This document shows, in pieces, positions 43,186 to 53,665 of a stretch of 64,000 nucleotides of DNA. The DNA is from Gammaproteobacteria bacterium. GTDB lineage: Bacteria > Pseudomonadota > Gammaproteobacteria > Steroidobacterales > Steroidobacteraceae. Numbering within the stretch: the stretch's first letter is position 1; the number at the start of each line of letters is the position of its first letter. Location of the stretch: positions 124,001 through 188,000 of the forward strand of contig CANGBB010000004.1 of the NCBI GenBank assembly GCA_947452065.1. The letters are read 5' to 3'. Under the pieces are notes generated by a model, which worked only from the letters and a program-made list of their open reading frames with translations, was not told where the DNA came from and did no database searches. Made by a program: the position numbers and the translations under genes.

Positions 43186-44684
43186 ATAACGGCCCATACC
43201 AACAGCTCGAACAGGAATGGCGGCGCATGCACGCGTTCCGCGGCGCGCTGGCGTTGTTGCGCTGGGATGCCGCGGTGATGATGCCGCGCGGCAGTGCCGA
43301 GGTGCGCGCTGAACAGCTCGCTGCACTGGAGTCAGAGCTGCATGCACTGCTAACGGCACCCAAGATCACCCGATTGCTGGAACGCGCGCGCGCCGGTAGC
43401 GAGTCGCTGGAGGACTGGCAGCAGGCCAACCTGCGCGAGATGCAGAGGCAGCGCGATCATGCGATCGCCGTGCCGGTTTCATTGATCTCGCGCCTGACCA
43501 AAGCGGCTGCACTGGCGGAGAGCCAGTGGCTAGCGGCGCGGCGTGACAACGATTTCTCGATCTTTGCTCCGCACCTGCAGGGATTGCTGCAGTTGGTGCG
43601 CGACAAGGCGGCGTTGCTCGGTCAGGCGCTGAGCCTGTCCCCCTACGATGCATTGATGGATGAATACGGCGCGGGCTTTGGCACCGCAGACATGGATGCG
43701 CTGTTCCGAAGTCTAGGGCGCCGGCTGCCGAAGATGATTGGCGCAGCATTGCAGGCGCAGGGCGACACGCCGCTGCCAGCGCTGAGCGGTCGCTTTCCGG
43801 CCTCCCGCCAGCGGGCACTGGTGGTCGAGGTCATGAAGTCGATTGGCTTTCCATTCGATCGCGGGCGACTGGATGAGAGTGAGCACCCCTTTACTGAAGG
43901 GGTTGCGGGCGACATTCGTGTCACGACGCGTTTTGATGCGGCAGATCCTTTCAATGCGTTGTTGGGCGCTCTGCATGAGACCGGCCATGCCATGTACGAT
44001 CTCGGCATGCCGCAGGCGTGGCGCGACCAGCCGGTTGGTCGCGACCGCGGCATGGCGCTGGAAGAGAGTCAGTCGCTGTTGCTGGAGATGATCGTCGGCC
44101 GCAGTCGACCCTTCGTGAGTTGGTTGCAGCCGCTGCTAGTGAAACACTTCGGTGTGCAGGGGCCCGAGTGGGAGGTGGACGCCGTGCTGCAGCGCCTGAC
44201 GCGCGTGCGACGTGGCCTGATACGCGTGGATGCCGACGAGCTCAGCTATCCACTGCACGTCCTGCATCGCTACGAGCTGGAGAAAAAGCTGATCGACGGG
44301 CAGCTTGCGGTGCGCGACCTGCAGGAGGCGTGGGACAGCGGAATGCGGCAGCATTTCGGGCTGCGCCCAGCGAATCTCACGGAAGGATGCCTGCAGGACG
44401 TACACTGGGCGTTGGGGTTGTTTGGCTATTTTCCCAGCTATGCGCTGGGCGGCGTGATTGCCGCGCAGCTGTGGGAAAGCCTGTGCACGCAGGTGCCTGA
44501 CGTCGACGCGCAGATCGCGCGCGGCGAGTTCGCCGGTGTGATGAGTTGGCTGCGCGATCGTGTGCACTCCCAAGGAGCACGTCTGCCGGTCAAGGATCTG
44601 GTGCGTACGGCGACCGGCCAACCGTTGGGTGCAACGGCGCTGCTGCGCCATCTGGAAAGGAAATACGGAGCGGTTTCGTCATGA
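43182..44684 (+). CDS. Carboxypeptidase Taq family (M32) metallopeptidase
   Basis: 500 aa, the family norm. Zinc site HETGH at residues 265-269 in [13 protein letters not shown]. The following active-site region [15 protein letters not shown] supplies the third ligand. The C-terminal block [21 protein letters not shown] is diagnostic of M32. A cytoplasmic metal-dependent carboxypeptidase of broad specificity. Coupled by ATGA overlaps to ogt before it and ttcA after it. Confidence 0.94.
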   Translation: MNNGPYQQLEQEWRRMHAFRGALALLRWDAAVMMPRGSAEVRAEQLAALESELHALLTAPKITRLLERARAGSESLEDWQQANLREMQRQRDHAIAVPVSLISRLTKAAALAESQWLAARRDNDFSIFAPHLQGLLQLVRDKAALLGQALSLSPYDALMDEYGAGFGTADMDALFRSLGRRLPKMIGAALQAQGDTPLPALSGRFPASRQRALVVEVMKSIGFPFDRGRLDESEHPFTEGVAGDIRVTTRFDAADPFNALLGALHETGHAMYDLGMPQAWRDQPVGRDRGMALEESQSLLLEMIVGRSRPFVSWLQPLLVKHFGVQGPEWEVDAVLQRLTRVRRGLIRVDADELSYPLHVLHRYELEKKLIDGQLAVRDLQEAWDSGMRQHFGLRPANLTEGCLQDVHWALGLFGYFPSYALGGVIAAQLWESLCTQVPDVDAQIARGEFAGVMSWLRDRVHSQGARLPVKDLVRTATGQPLGATALLRHLERKYGAVSS

Positions 44685-45496
44685 GTGAAGTGCTGGACCA
44701 CATGTCCGCTACGCAGCGGCGTCTCGCGGCACGGTTGCGTGGAGAAGTGGGCAAGGCCATCGATGACTATCGAATGATCGAGGCCGGCGATCGGGTGATG
44801 GTTTGTCTCTCGGGTGGTAAGGACTCGTACACGCTGCTGGATATGCTGTTGTCGCTCCAGCGCAGTGCGCCGGTGCGCTTCGAGCTGGTGGCCGTCAATC
44901 TCGATCAGAAACAGCCTGGATTCCCGGCCCATGTGCTGCCGGACTACCTGAGTTCCATTGGGGTGCCTTTTCACATCATCGAGCAGGACACCTACAGCGT
45001 GGTCAAGCGGCTGATCCCAGAGGGGCGCACGATGTGCTCTCTCTGCTCACGCATGCGACGCGGCGCGCTGTATCGCTATGCGGCCGAGAACGGCATCACC
45101 AAGGTAGCGCTCGGTCATCACCGCGATGACATCGTCGAGACGCTTTTCCTGAACCTGTTTCACGGCGGGCGCCTCAAGGCGATGGCGCCGAAGCTGAAGT
45201 CCGAGGACGGACGACATATCGTGATCCGGCCGCTGGCCTATGTGGCCGAGCGCGATATCGCACGCTATGCGCGGGCACGGCATTTTCCGATTATTCCCTG
45301 TGATCTGTGCGGGTCGCAGGAGAACCTGCAGCGCGCCACCATCAAGCGCATGCTGGCGGAGTGGGAGAAGGCGCATCCTGGGCGCACCGAGAGTATTTTC
45401 TCGTCGCTGTGCAACGTGGAAAGTGCCCACTTGGCCGATCCGCGACTGTTCGACTTTCGCGGCCTGAAGGCCGATCCGCTGGTGCATAGCGCGTGA
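44681..45496 (+). CDS. ttcA: tRNA 2-thiocytidine(32) synthetase TtcA
   Basis: 271 aa from ATG 44681. The ATP-binding PP-loop SGGKDS is at 44-49. Cys119 and Cys122 (CSLC) hold the iron-sulfur cluster; a second CxxC (CDLC, 207-210) follows. It thiolates C32 of certain tRNAs. Note: it overlaps the fusion gene that follows by the GTGA 45493-45496. Confidence 0.95.
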   Translation: MSEVLDHMSATQRRLAARLRGEVGKAIDDYRMIEAGDRVMVCLSGGKDSYTLLDMLLSLQRSAPVRFELVAVNLDQKQPGFPAHVLPDYLSSIGVPFHIIEQDTYSVVKRLIPEGRTMCSLCSRMRRGALYRYAAENGITKVALGHHRDDIVETLFLNLFHGGRLKAMAPKLKSEDGRHIVIRPLAYVAERDIARYARARHFPIIPCDLCGSQENLQRATIKRMLAEWEKAHPGRTESIFSSLCNVESAHLADPRLFDFRGLKADPLVHSA

Positions 45497-47016
45497 GTCG
45501 TCCGCCGCTGCCGCAGAGTCACTGGGTGATCGACGGCGAATTCCTCGCCGGCGCCTATCCGCTCGAACTGCAGGCGCCCGGTGACCGCGCCAAGCCTTTG
45601 GAGCGGCTGCTGAAGGCGGGCATCGACTGTTTCATCAATCTCACGGCGCCTGATGAATGTCCCGATTACCGGGTCTTACTGCCCGAGGATGTGCTGCACT
45701 TCCGCAAGACGTTGGCTGAGAACGGCCAGCCGGCGCGTCCTGAGGACATGCAGGACATTCAGGCTCTCATCGCCGCGCAGCTCGCTGCCGGGCGGCGCAT
45801 CTACCTCCACTGTCGCGCCGGTGTCGGACGTACGAACACAGTGGTGGGCTGTTATCTGGTCGAGCAGGGCTATGCCGGTCGCGAGGCACTCGATGAACTC
45901 AACCGGCTGTGGCAGCAGAACGTACTGTCTCGCTCGCGGACAGAGATGCACGAGCATCCGGAACAGAGTGAGTATGTGATCGGCTGGCCGAAATTCCGGC
46001 GACCACTGCCTCTGTTGCTGGCGGCCACCGGTGCGGCACCGCTGGACGCGCAAGCGCCTGATCCGGGTTTGCGTCTGGTGGGATCGCTCCGTGAGCGTTA
46101 CCTAGGCGCGATGATCGGCATGGCGGTGGGGGATGCGCTGGCCGCCGCCACGCAGTTCCGTCGTCGCGGAAGTTTTACTCCCATTGGCGACATGCTTGGC
46201 GGTGGTCCGTACGATCTGCCGCGCGGTGGCTGGAGTGACGATACGGCTGTTGCGTTGTGCCTAGCCGAAAGTTTGGTCGAGAAGCATGACTTCGACGCCG
46301 AAGACTTCATGGCGCGACTGCTTCGTTGGCAGTCGGAAGGCCACCGAAGCGCGACTGGCCAGTGTGTCGGGATCACCGGCGCGATGGCGCGCGCGCTGTC
46401 CGGATCACCCGCCGGTGTGCGGCCGACTTCGCATGAGACGCAGCAGGAGCCCGAAGCCTTGTGCCGAGTGGCACCGGCGGTGTTGCACCAGCTCGCAGAC
46501 CCAGCCCGCGCGGTCGCGCTGGCCGCTGAAGTGGCGCGGGTGAGCGGTGATTCGCCGTCTGTGATCGACAGCTGCAGGCTGCTGGCAGTCATGTTGCACG
46601 CGGCGCTCCGTGGCGCAGCGCGTGAGCGGTTGCTGTGCCCGGATCTCACGGACGTCGCGTCACCGCCGCTGCGGCGTGATGTGAGTCAGTTGACTGCTGC
46701 AGTGTTTGACGAGCCGCTCTATGGTGGCCGTGACCCGGTCGGTGCCGAGGCGCTGGATGTGTTGCAAGCTGTGCGCTGGGCCTTGGCGACTACGACGAAT
46801 TTTCGCGATGGTGCCCTGGCCGCCATCAATCTCGGTGGCCACTCCGATGTGGTGGGCACCGTGTACGGACAACTGGCCGGGGCACACTACGGTCTGCATG
46901 ACATTCCTGCGCACTGGCGCAGCGCCTTGCTGCATAGAGCGGACATCGAGGCGCTGGCCGACGAACTCCTGGCCGATGCGCTGGTGTCACTCAGTCAGGG
47001 TGAGGGGCGCGAATGA
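45493..47016 (+). CDS. Protein-phosphatase-like domain fused to ADP-ribosylglycohydrolase
   Basis: 507 aa from GTG 45493. Residues about 1-170 form a cysteine phosphatase-like domain with the full CX5R signature HCRAGVGRT (Cys107 to Arg113). Residues about 195-500 form an ADP-ribosylglycohydrolase (DraG/ARH) domain: [17 protein letters not shown], then WSDDT (SDDT at 248-251) carrying the first metal site. The C-terminal metal motif, usually GGDxDT, reads GGHSDVV with His450 and Asp452, so one metal Asp is replaced. It may remove ADP-ribose and phosphate from linked substrates, or use one domain only for binding. The partner genes suggest nucleotide-sugar or modification chemistry; the substrate is unknown. 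Confidence 0.85.
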   Translation: MSRPPLPQSHWVIDGEFLAGAYPLELQAPGDRAKPLERLLKAGIDCFINLTAPDECPDYRVLLPEDVLHFRKTLAENGQPARPEDMQDIQALIAAQLAAGRRIYLHCRAGVGRTNTVVGCYLVEQGYAGREALDELNRLWQQNVLSRSRTEMHEHPEQSEYVIGWPKFRRPLPLLLAATGAAPLDAQAPDPGLRLVGSLRERYLGAMIGMAVGDALAAATQFRRRGSFTPIGDMLGGGPYDLPRGGWSDDTAVALCLAESLVEKHDFDAEDFMARLLRWQSEGHRSATGQCVGITGAMARALSGSPAGVRPTSHETQQEPEALCRVAPAVLHQLADPARAVALAAEVARVSGDSPSVIDSCRLLAVMLHAALRGAARERLLCPDLTDVASPPLRRDVSQLTAAVFDEPLYGGRDPVGAEALDVLQAVRWALATTTNFRDGALAAINLGGHSDVVGTVYGQLAGAHYGLHDIPAHWRSALLHRADIEALADELLADALVSLSQGEGRE

Positions 47017-48038
47017 AGCGCCTGCGCGTGCTGGTGATGCTGCATCCGCAGCTGGTACCGCCAGACAGTCTTGAAGGGTGCTCCGAGCGCCAGATCGATG
47101 AGTGGCGTGTCGAGTATGACGTGCTCGGTGCGCTGCGTACGGCGGGTCATGAGGTGCGCGTCTGTGCGGTGCTCGATTCGCTCGAGCCGCTGGACCGCGA
47201 ACTGCGCAACTGGAAGCCGCATGTGGTGTTCAACCTGCTCGAGGAATTCAATGGCGTGGTTGCCTACGAGGCTAATCTCGTCGCGCACCTCGAGCTGATG
47301 AGTCAGCCCTACACCGGCTGTAATCCGCGCGGTCTGATGCTCTCGCGTGACAAGGTGCTCAGCAAGCAGTTGTTACGCAGTGCCGGAATCGCAACGCCGC
47401 AGTGGGTGGTTACACCGCGCGGCCGACGTCCATCGCTGCCGGCAGATCTGCATTTTCCGCTGATTGTGAAATCCGCGACCGACGACGCATCGCTGGGAAT
47501 TGCTCAGGCGTCCGTGGTGCACGACCTGACGCAACTGCGCTCGCGGGTGCGGTTGATGCACGAGAAGTACGGTTGCGACGCATTGATCGAGGAATACATC
47601 GACGGCCGCGAACTGTACGTGGGCGTGCTGGGCAACGAGCGGCCGCTGGCATTGCCGGTGTGGGAGCTGCAGTTCGGTCGCCTGCCGAAGCGGATGTCGC
47701 GCATCGCTACGCGACGGATCAAGTGGGATCGAGCCTACCAGCGCAGTCTGGGCATCGGGCCGAGGCCGGCACCGGGTCTGAATGCATTGCAGGTACGCCG
47801 TATCCATTCGGTGGCCTTGGCGGCTTGGCGCGCGCTGCGGCTCAGCGGCCTGGCTCGCATCGACTTCCGTTTGCGTGAGGATGGTCAGCTGTTTGTGCTG
47901 GAGGCCAACCCCAATCCGAACATTGCGCGCATCGAGGATTTTGCGACCTCGGCAGCGGCGGCGGGTATTGATTACGCCGAGCTGATCCGACGACTCCTGC
48001 GAGCCGGCATGACGTACCAAGCCGCCTGGCGCGACTGA
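47013..48038 (+). CDS. ATP-grasp enzyme, D-Ala-D-Ala ligase-like
   Basis: 341 aa. A Rossmann-like N-terminal part (LRVLVMLHPQLVPP) is followed by an ATP-grasp fold: VVFNLLEEFNG, ALIEEYIDGRELYVGVLG, and the metal-binding ARIDFRLREDGQLFVLEANPNPNIAR. It resembles D-alanine-D-alanine ligases but lacks their usual EVNTLPG ending, so a different carboxylate-amine or carboxylate-thiol ligation is likely. Overlaps the phosphatase/ADP-ribosylglycohydrolase gene by ATGA and ends the operon. Confidence 0.82.
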   Translation: MKRLRVLVMLHPQLVPPDSLEGCSERQIDEWRVEYDVLGALRTAGHEVRVCAVLDSLEPLDRELRNWKPHVVFNLLEEFNGVVAYEANLVAHLELMSQPYTGCNPRGLMLSRDKVLSKQLLRSAGIATPQWVVTPRGRRPSLPADLHFPLIVKSATDDASLGIAQASVVHDLTQLRSRVRLMHEKYGCDALIEEYIDGRELYVGVLGNERPLALPVWELQFGRLPKRMSRIATRRIKWDRAYQRSLGIGPRPAPGLNALQVRRIHSVALAAWRALRLSGLARIDFRLREDGQLFVLEANPNPNIARIEDFATSAAAAGIDYAELIRRLLRAGMTYQAAWRD

Positions 48039-48087
48039 CCTGCGCCATCAGTGGCCGGTAGCGCTCGGTGTGATTCGGGTCCCTTTA

Positions 48088-48621
48088 TTAGAGAGCGCCG
48101 CTGGCCTGCAGCGCCTGAACTCGCAGCAGTCCGAGCGCGGTCTTGCCGTCGTTGATTTCTCCGCGGGCGGCCTGCTGGCAGGCCGTGGCGAAGTCGACCC
48201 AATGAATCTCGATCAATTCAGCGTCCTCGTGGTGGGTGTCGACGCTACGTAATCCTCGTGCGAGGAACAGGTGTACGCTCTCCGTAAACACCCCGGGCGA
48301 GCTGATATACGGCCCGAGCGCCAGCCACTCGCTCGCTTCCATGCCCGCCTCTTCGATTAATTCACGACGCGCCGTTTCCAGTGGCGGCTCGCTGGGTTCA
48401 AGTTTTCCCGCGGGCAGCTCCCAGATCCAGCCGCCCGCAGCATGACGGTACTGCCGCAGCAGGCAGACGCGACCACTCTCATCCAGCGCCACGGTTGCAG
48501 CGCCACCTGGATGGTGAATGATTTCCAGCGCCGCCATGTGCCCGTTGGGCAATCGCACGGTTTCCACGTTCAGTTTCACGACGCGGCCGTGGTAGATGTT
48601 TTGGGTTTTCAGCAGGCTCAT
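48088..48621 (-). CDS. nudF: ADP-ribose pyrophosphatase (Nudix)
   Basis: 177 aa from ATG 48621, with CGGAGT just upstream; the frame to 48693 is too long. A full Nudix box runs GKLEPSEPPLETARRELIEE, with the EExG pair intact. The N-terminal swapped-dimer strand region and the FTESVHLFLARGL block fit NudF/ORF209-type ADP-ribose hydrolases. It cleaves ADP-ribose to AMP and ribose-5-phosphate. It converges on the ADP-ribosylglycohydrolase operon with 49 bases between. Confidence 0.88.
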   Translation of the reverse strand: MSLLKTQNIYHGRVVKLNVETVRLPNGHMAALEIIHHPGGAATVALDESGRVCLLRQYRHAAGGWIWELPAGKLEPSEPPLETARRELIEEAGMEASEWLALGPYISSPGVFTESVHLFLARGLRSVDTHHEDAELIEIHWVDFATACQQAARGEINDGKTALGLLRVQALQASGAL

Positions 48622-48780
48622 TTCGGACTCCGTTGTGGCCGAGGCGTCTGGCGTCCTCCCTGTCCAAGCGAGCGAGGGGGGCAGTTCGATCAACGGCAGC
48701 GCCTATCTTGCCTGAGCGGCGGTTTGCGTACAGGGGCTCGAAAGCCCGTTACAATCAGCCTTCGGCACAGGCGGAGTGAC

Positions 48781-49452
48781 ATGGCCATCGACCTCTACTG
48801 GGGCAGCGGATCCCCTTACTGCTGGCGCGTCATGCTGGCGCTCGAGCACAAGGGAATTCCCTGGAACGGCCATCTGCTGAAGCTCGACCAGCAGGAACAC
48901 AAGGCGCCGCAGATGCTGGCGCTCAATCCGCGCGGCCAGGTGCCGGTATTGCGTGATGATGACTACGTCGTGTTCGAGTCCGTCGCCATCCTGTACTACC
49001 TCGATCTGAAATTTCCGCAGCCGCCGATCTTCGGCACCGGAGCGCAGGAAGCCGCGGTCATCATGCGGGTGATCCAGGAATATCAGGCCTACATCGAACC
49101 GAGTCTGCGTCAGGTGCTGGAGGCAGTGCCTGAGCAGCGTACGCCGCGCATCGACGAGCATGTCACCGCGGCAATGCACCGCATCGCCAATGAAGCCCGC
49201 ACCATTGAGCGGCGGCTGTCGCAGTCGGAGTGGGTGGTCGGTGAGCGCTTTTCAGCGGCTGACATGATCATCTACCCGGATATCCGTCTGCTGCTGCGGA
49301 CGCTGCAGCGGCCAGCCGCGCGCGAGCTGGCGGCCCGTTTCCTGCCGCTGGAAGTGAACTATCCCTCACTCGGCCGCTGGCTGCAGCGTGTCGCTGCGCT
49401 GCCGGGTCATGCGCGCACATGGCCGCCGCACTGGGAGCCTTTGCAGGCCTGA
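48781..49452 (+). CDS. Glutathione S-transferase family protein
   Basis: 223 aa from ATG 48781, with GGCGGAG five bases upstream. The thioredoxin-like domain has GSGSPYCWRVMLAL near residue 8-21 (SPYC as active-site segment) and the glutathione-binding NPRGQVPVLRDDDYVVFESVAILYYL. The C-terminal helical domain follows from about 90. TACAAT at 48750-48755 is a possible -10. It may detoxify electrophiles; the substrate is unknown. Confidence 0.9.
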   Translation: MAIDLYWGSGSPYCWRVMLALEHKGIPWNGHLLKLDQQEHKAPQMLALNPRGQVPVLRDDDYVVFESVAILYYLDLKFPQPPIFGTGAQEAAVIMRVIQEYQAYIEPSLRQVLEAVPEQRTPRIDEHVTAAMHRIANEARTIERRLSQSEWVVGERFSAADMIIYPDIRLLLRTLQRPAARELAARFLPLEVNYPSLGRWLQRVAALPGHARTWPPHWEPLQA

Positions 49453-49527
49453 ACCGCTGCGTCGCCCGAGGGCCACTGACTGCTGTAGCGGTGGCGCGCC
49501 GGGCACAGGGTTGTTACTCTTTTTCGC

Positions 49528-50949
49528 ATGACAAACAACTCCGCGCGCGTCCGCTTCGATGGGCGCTTGGTCATCGTCGGTTTTGGCAGCATCGGCCAAG
49601 GCGTCCTGCCGCTCATTCTCCGCCATCTCTCGCTCACCGCTGATCGAATCACCATCGTCACGGCCAATGACGCCGGCCGCGCTGCAGCCGTGGAACAGGG
49701 CGTCAAGTTCGTCCTCGAGCCGCTGACACATGACAACTTCAAGCGCGTGCTGACGCCGCTGCTGGGTCGCGGCGATTTTCTGCTGAACCTGTCTGTGGAC
49801 GTGTCCAGTGTTGCCCTGATCCGGCTGTGCCGTGAAGTTGGGGCGCTGTACCTCGACACCTGCATCGAGCCCTGGGCCGGTGGTTACACCGATGCCGCGT
49901 TGTCGCCCGCACAGCGCACGAACTATGCCCTGCGCGAAACGGCCCTGGCCTTGCGCACCCCTGGTATCCGCCAGCCCACGGCGGTGCTGACGCACGGTGC
50001 GAATCCGGGCCTGGTCTCCCATCTGGTGAAGCAGGCCCTGCTGAACATTGCCGCGGACACCGGTCACGAGACTCAGGTGCCAACCGACCGGCGTGGCTGG
50101 GGCGAGTTGGCCCAGGCGCTTGGTGTTCGCACGATTCACATCGCTGAGCGCGACACCCAGGTCGGTTCCAGCCACAAGCGACAGAACGAGTTCGTTAATA
50201 CCTGGTCGGTGGACGGGTTCGTCTCCGAGGGCGGCCAGCCCGCCGAACTGGGCTGGGGCACGCACGAACACACTTTCCCCCGCGACGGCAAACGCCACGA
50301 TAAAGGCTGCGGCGCGGCGATCTATCTGGGTCAGCCCGGTGTGGCTACGCGGGTGCGTACCTGGACGCCGAAGGCCGGACCGTTTCACGGCTTTCTGATC
50401 ACACACAGTGAGGCGATCGGCATCGCCGACTACTACACGCTGCTCGACAACAAGAAGCAGCCCGTCTACCGGCCAACCGTGCACTACGCTTATCACCCCT
50501 CGGATGCGGCGGTGCTTTCGGTGCACGAGTTCTGTGGACGCGCCTACCAGATCCAGGACAGCAAGCGCATCATGATGGACGACATCACCGAGGGCATCGA
50601 CGAACTCGGCGTGCTGCTCTGCGGCCACAAGAAAAATGCCTATTGGTTCGGTTCGCAGCTCTCGATTAATGAGGCGCGGCAGCTCGCGCCGTTCAACAGT
50701 GCCACCAGCCTGCAGGTCACCAGCGCGGCACTGGCCGGCATGATTTGGGCGATCGAAAATCCCAATGAGGGTGTGGTGGAGCCAGATGACATGGACTTCC
50801 GCCGCAACCTTGAAGTCTGCATGCCGTATTTGGGGCCGGTGGTTGGCGCCTATACCGACTGGACGCCGCTGACGGACCGCGAACGACTGTTCCCCGAGGA
50901 TCTGGATCTCACCGATCCTTGGCAGTTCCGCAACGTGCGCGTCAGCTGA
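49528..50949 (+). CDS. hss: Homospermidine synthase
   Basis: 473 aa, close to the usual 477 of bacterial enzymes. The NAD-binding loop GFGSIGQG is at 18-25. The conserved blocks LDTCIEPWAGGY, LTHGANPGLVSHLVKQAL and HDKGCGAAIYLGQPG identify the saccharopine-dehydrogenase-like HSS family. It makes homospermidine from two putrescines, or from putrescine and spermidine. Convergent with greB, their ends overlapping by 8 bases. Confidence 0.93.
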   Translation: MTNNSARVRFDGRLVIVGFGSIGQGVLPLILRHLSLTADRITIVTANDAGRAAAVEQGVKFVLEPLTHDNFKRVLTPLLGRGDFLLNLSVDVSSVALIRLCREVGALYLDTCIEPWAGGYTDAALSPAQRTNYALRETALALRTPGIRQPTAVLTHGANPGLVSHLVKQALLNIAADTGHETQVPTDRRGWGELAQALGVRTIHIAERDTQVGSSHKRQNEFVNTWSVDGFVSEGGQPAELGWGTHEHTFPRDGKRHDKGCGAAIYLGQPGVATRVRTWTPKAGPFHGFLITHSEAIGIADYYTLLDNKKQPVYRPTVHYAYHPSDAAVLSVHEFCGRAYQIQDSKRIMMDDITEGIDELGVLLCGHKKNAYWFGSQLSINEARQLAPFNSATSLQVTSAALAGMIWAIENPNEGVVEPDDMDFRRNLEVCMPYLGPVVGAYTDWTPLTDRERLFPEDLDLTDPWQFRNVRVS

Positions 50950-51451
50950 CGGCTCCGGCGTAGCGGATATCAATGATGGTGTAGCCGCGTTCGCCACCGG
51001 CGGTGGTGACTCGCACCTCATCGTCCAGTGACTTGCCCAGCAGCGCCCGAGCCAGAGGTGCGGCCATGCTGATGTATTCCGGCGCCATGTCGAATTCGTC
51101 CGGCCCGACGATGCGGTAGGTGACTTCGCTGCCGTCAGCGGCTTCCAAGGTCACCCACGCGCCGAAGAAGACACGCCGAGGGTCCGAAGGGGGGCGGTCC
51201 ACCACCACCATGCCGTCGAGTCGCTTGCGCAGAAAGCGCACCCGGCTGTCGATTTCGCGCAGCCGCTTCTTGCCGTAGGTGTACTCGGCGTTCTCCGAAC
51301 GGTCTCCCTGGGCCGCCGCGGCACTGACTGCCTGCGTGACCTGTGGGCGCTCGACCCGCCATAGCTGGTCGAGTTCAGCGCGCAGCCGCTGATGGCCCGT
51401 AGGTGTGATGTAACGTGGGGCGGGGGGTGTAGGGGGGCGATAGCGTCCCAT
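50942..51451 (-). CDS. greB: Transcription elongation factor GreB
   Basis: 169 aa from ATG 51451. The N-terminal coiled coil carries the acidic tip GDRSENAEY with Asp50 and Glu53, which enter the RNA polymerase channel. The following YGKKRLREIDSRVRFL is the GreB type. The C-terminal FKBP-like domain ends in TIIDIRYAG. It rescues backtracked polymerase by stimulating RNA cleavage. Divergent from the M13 peptidase gene across 152 bases. Confidence 0.93.
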   Translation of the reverse strand: MGRYRPPTPPAPRYITPTGHQRLRAELDQLWRVERPQVTQAVSAAAAQGDRSENAEYTYGKKRLREIDSRVRFLRKRLDGMVVVDRPPSDPRRVFFGAWVTLEAADGSEVTYRIVGPDEFDMAPEYISMAAPLARALLGKSLDDEVRVTTAGGERGYTIIDIRYAGAVS

Positions 51452-51603
51452 CGATATTTCAGTCTTCCGGTTGCTGCGGCGAAGGGCGCGAGCCAGACGG
51501 ATCTTGAATTCAGAGGCGACAGTCCGCAAGAGCGCAGGTGACCGGAGTGCCAGATTGCTCGCGGGCTCTTGTAGAGCGGCGCGAGTCACCCAAGAATGGA
51601 GGC

Positions 51604-53637
51604 ATGAGAACTAAAACACCCCTGAGCCGTCGCCTGGCTCCAATCATGGCTTCCCTCCTGACGGTCGCGGCCGTGTCTGCCGCCCAACCGCTCCGCAGCG
51701 GCATCGACAAGACCAATTTTGATCCGCGCGTGCGTCCCCAGGATGATCTCTACCGCCATGTGGATGGTCGCTGGCTGGAGCAGACACCGATCCCGGCCGA
51801 CCTGTCGGCCTATGGTTCCTTCACGGTGCTCACGACCGATGCGGAGCGGCGTGTTCACGAACTGCTCGAGCGTGTGCTGAATGAGCCGGCACAGGCTACG
51901 CCGCAGGCCCGCAAGGCGGCGGCGCTGTATGCCAGTTTCATGGACGAGCGCGCGGTTCAGGAGAGTGGTCTGCAGCCACTGAAAGATGAACTAGCGCGCA
52001 TCGACACTTTGCAGACTCCGGCCGATGTCATCGCCTGGTTCGGACACGCACAGAGCATCGATATCAATGTGCCGCTTCGCTGGTATGTGCAGCAGGATCC
52101 GCGCGATGCCAGCGCTTACTTGCCGGGCGTGACGCAGGGCGGCTTGTCGATGCCGGATCGTGATTACTATCTGCGCGACGACGCCCGATTCGCTGGTTAC
52201 CGCGAACAGTTGCGCGGCTATGTATCCCAGCTGATGCAGTTGGCCGGTGATGCCAACGCCGCCAGCAGTACGGCCACCATCGCAGATATCGAGCAGCGTC
52301 TGGCCACTGCACAGTGGTCTCGGGTCCAGAACCGCGATCCCGTTGCCACTTACCACAAGCTTGATCACGCAGAGTTGGTGCGATTGGCTCCCGCGCTCGA
52401 CTGGGATCGCTATTTCTCCGGTATCGGTGCCAAGGTTGCGGCCGTCAATATCGAACAGCCCAGCTATGTCGTCGCAGTCGCTGCGCTGCTAAACGAAGTC
52501 AGCGTGGGCCAGTGGCGCACCTATTGCCGTTACCGGTTGTTGGATCATTTCGCCCCTTATCTACCTGAAGCCTTCGGCCAGCTGCATTTTGCTTTTCATG
52601 AGCGTGCGCTCTCGGGCACCCAGCAGCAGCGCGAGCGCTGGAAGCGCGCCGTAGCGCTGGTCAACGAAGCGGTTGGCGAAATCAGTGGCGAGATGTATGT
52701 CGCGACATCCTTCAGTCCGGCTGCAAAACAGCGTATGCAGCAGCTGGTGCAGAATCTCTTGCGCGCCTTTGGAAATTCCATTGACGATCTTGCGTGGATG
52801 ACTCCGGTGACCCGCGCCGAGGCGAAGAAAAAGCTGGCAGCGATTAACACCAAGATTGGCTATCCGGACCGGTGGCGCGACTATGCGGCACTGCGTATTG
52901 AGTCTGCTGACCTCGTCGGCAACGTGATGCGTGCCAGTGAGTTCGAGCATCGCCGGCAACTGGCTCAACTGGGGCAGCCCGTGGATCGTACCGAGTGGCA
53001 TATGACGCCGCAGACGGTCAACGCGTACTACAACCCTTCGATGAATGAGATCGTGTTCCCAGCCGCGATTCTCCAGTCCCCGTTCTTTGACGAGCGTGCC
53101 GACGACGCGGTGAATTACGGCGCAATCGGTGCTGTGATTGGCCATGAGATCAGTCATGCCTTTGACGACTCGGGCCGGCAGTTCGACGGGCAGGGCAACC
53201 TGCGCGACTGGTGGACTGAGGCTGATGCGCGACTGTTCAAGGAGCGTACGGCCGCTCTGGTCGCGCAGTTCTCGGCGTTTTCGGTGCTCGACAATCAGCA
53301 CGTCAACGGCGAACTGACGCTGGGTGAGAACATTGCCGATCTGTCGGGGCTCTCCATCGCTTGGAAGGCGTACCAGTTGTCACTGGCGGGCCGGAAGGCG
53401 CCGGTCATCGACGGACTGACGCCCGGGCAGCGCTTCTTCGCCGGCTGGGCCCAGATCTGGCGCCGCAATTTCCGCGACGACAACCTGCGTCAGCGCCTGA
53501 GCGTCGATCCGCATAGTCCGGACATGTTCCGGGTCAACGGGCCGGTGTCACATATTGATGCCTTCTACGAGGCCTGGTCCGTCAAGCCCGGAGACCGTCT
53601 CTACCGCCCGCCCAACGAGCGTATCCACATCTGGTAA
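51604..53637 (+). CDS. M13 family zinc metallopeptidase (neprilysin-like)
   Basis: 677 aa from ATG 51604, with TGGAGG five bases upstream. An N-terminal signal peptide ends about residue 25 (VSAAQP). Zinc site HEISH at 514-518 within VIGHEISHAFDDSGRQFD; third ligand Glu575 in LGENIADLSGL. The N-terminal helical cap includes FDPRVRPQDDLYRHVDGRW, standard in M13. It cleaves oligopeptides in the periplasm. Lone gene. Confidence 0.93.
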   Translation: MRTKTPLSRRLAPIMASLLTVAAVSAAQPLRSGIDKTNFDPRVRPQDDLYRHVDGRWLEQTPIPADLSAYGSFTVLTTDAERRVHELLERVLNEPAQATPQARKAAALYASFMDERAVQESGLQPLKDELARIDTLQTPADVIAWFGHAQSIDINVPLRWYVQQDPRDASAYLPGVTQGGLSMPDRDYYLRDDARFAGYREQLRGYVSQLMQLAGDANAASSTATIADIEQRLATAQWSRVQNRDPVATYHKLDHAELVRLAPALDWDRYFSGIGAKVAAVNIEQPSYVVAVAALLNEVSVGQWRTYCRYRLLDHFAPYLPEAFGQLHFAFHERALSGTQQQRERWKRAVALVNEAVGEISGEMYVATSFSPAAKQRMQQLVQNLLRAFGNSIDDLAWMTPVTRAEAKKKLAAINTKIGYPDRWRDYAALRIESADLVGNVMRASEFEHRRQLAQLGQPVDRTEWHMTPQTVNAYYNPSMNEIVFPAAILQSPFFDERADDAVNYGAIGAVIGHEISHAFDDSGRQFDGQGNLRDWWTEADARLFKERTAALVAQFSAFSVLDNQHVNGELTLGENIADLSGLSIAWKAYQLSLAGRKAPVIDGLTPGQRFFAGWAQIWRRNFRDDNLRQRLSVDPHSPDMFRVNGPVSHIDAFYEAWSVKPGDRLYRPPNERIHIW

Positions 53638-53665
53638 TCTGCAGATCAAAGCTGAGGTGAACTCC

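Noticed and set aside
49366-51021. A 551-codon minus-strand frame opposite homospermidine synthase
   Set aside because: It mirrors a gene with well-conserved motifs; the antisense peptide has no recognisable domain and such frames are common in GC-rich DNA.
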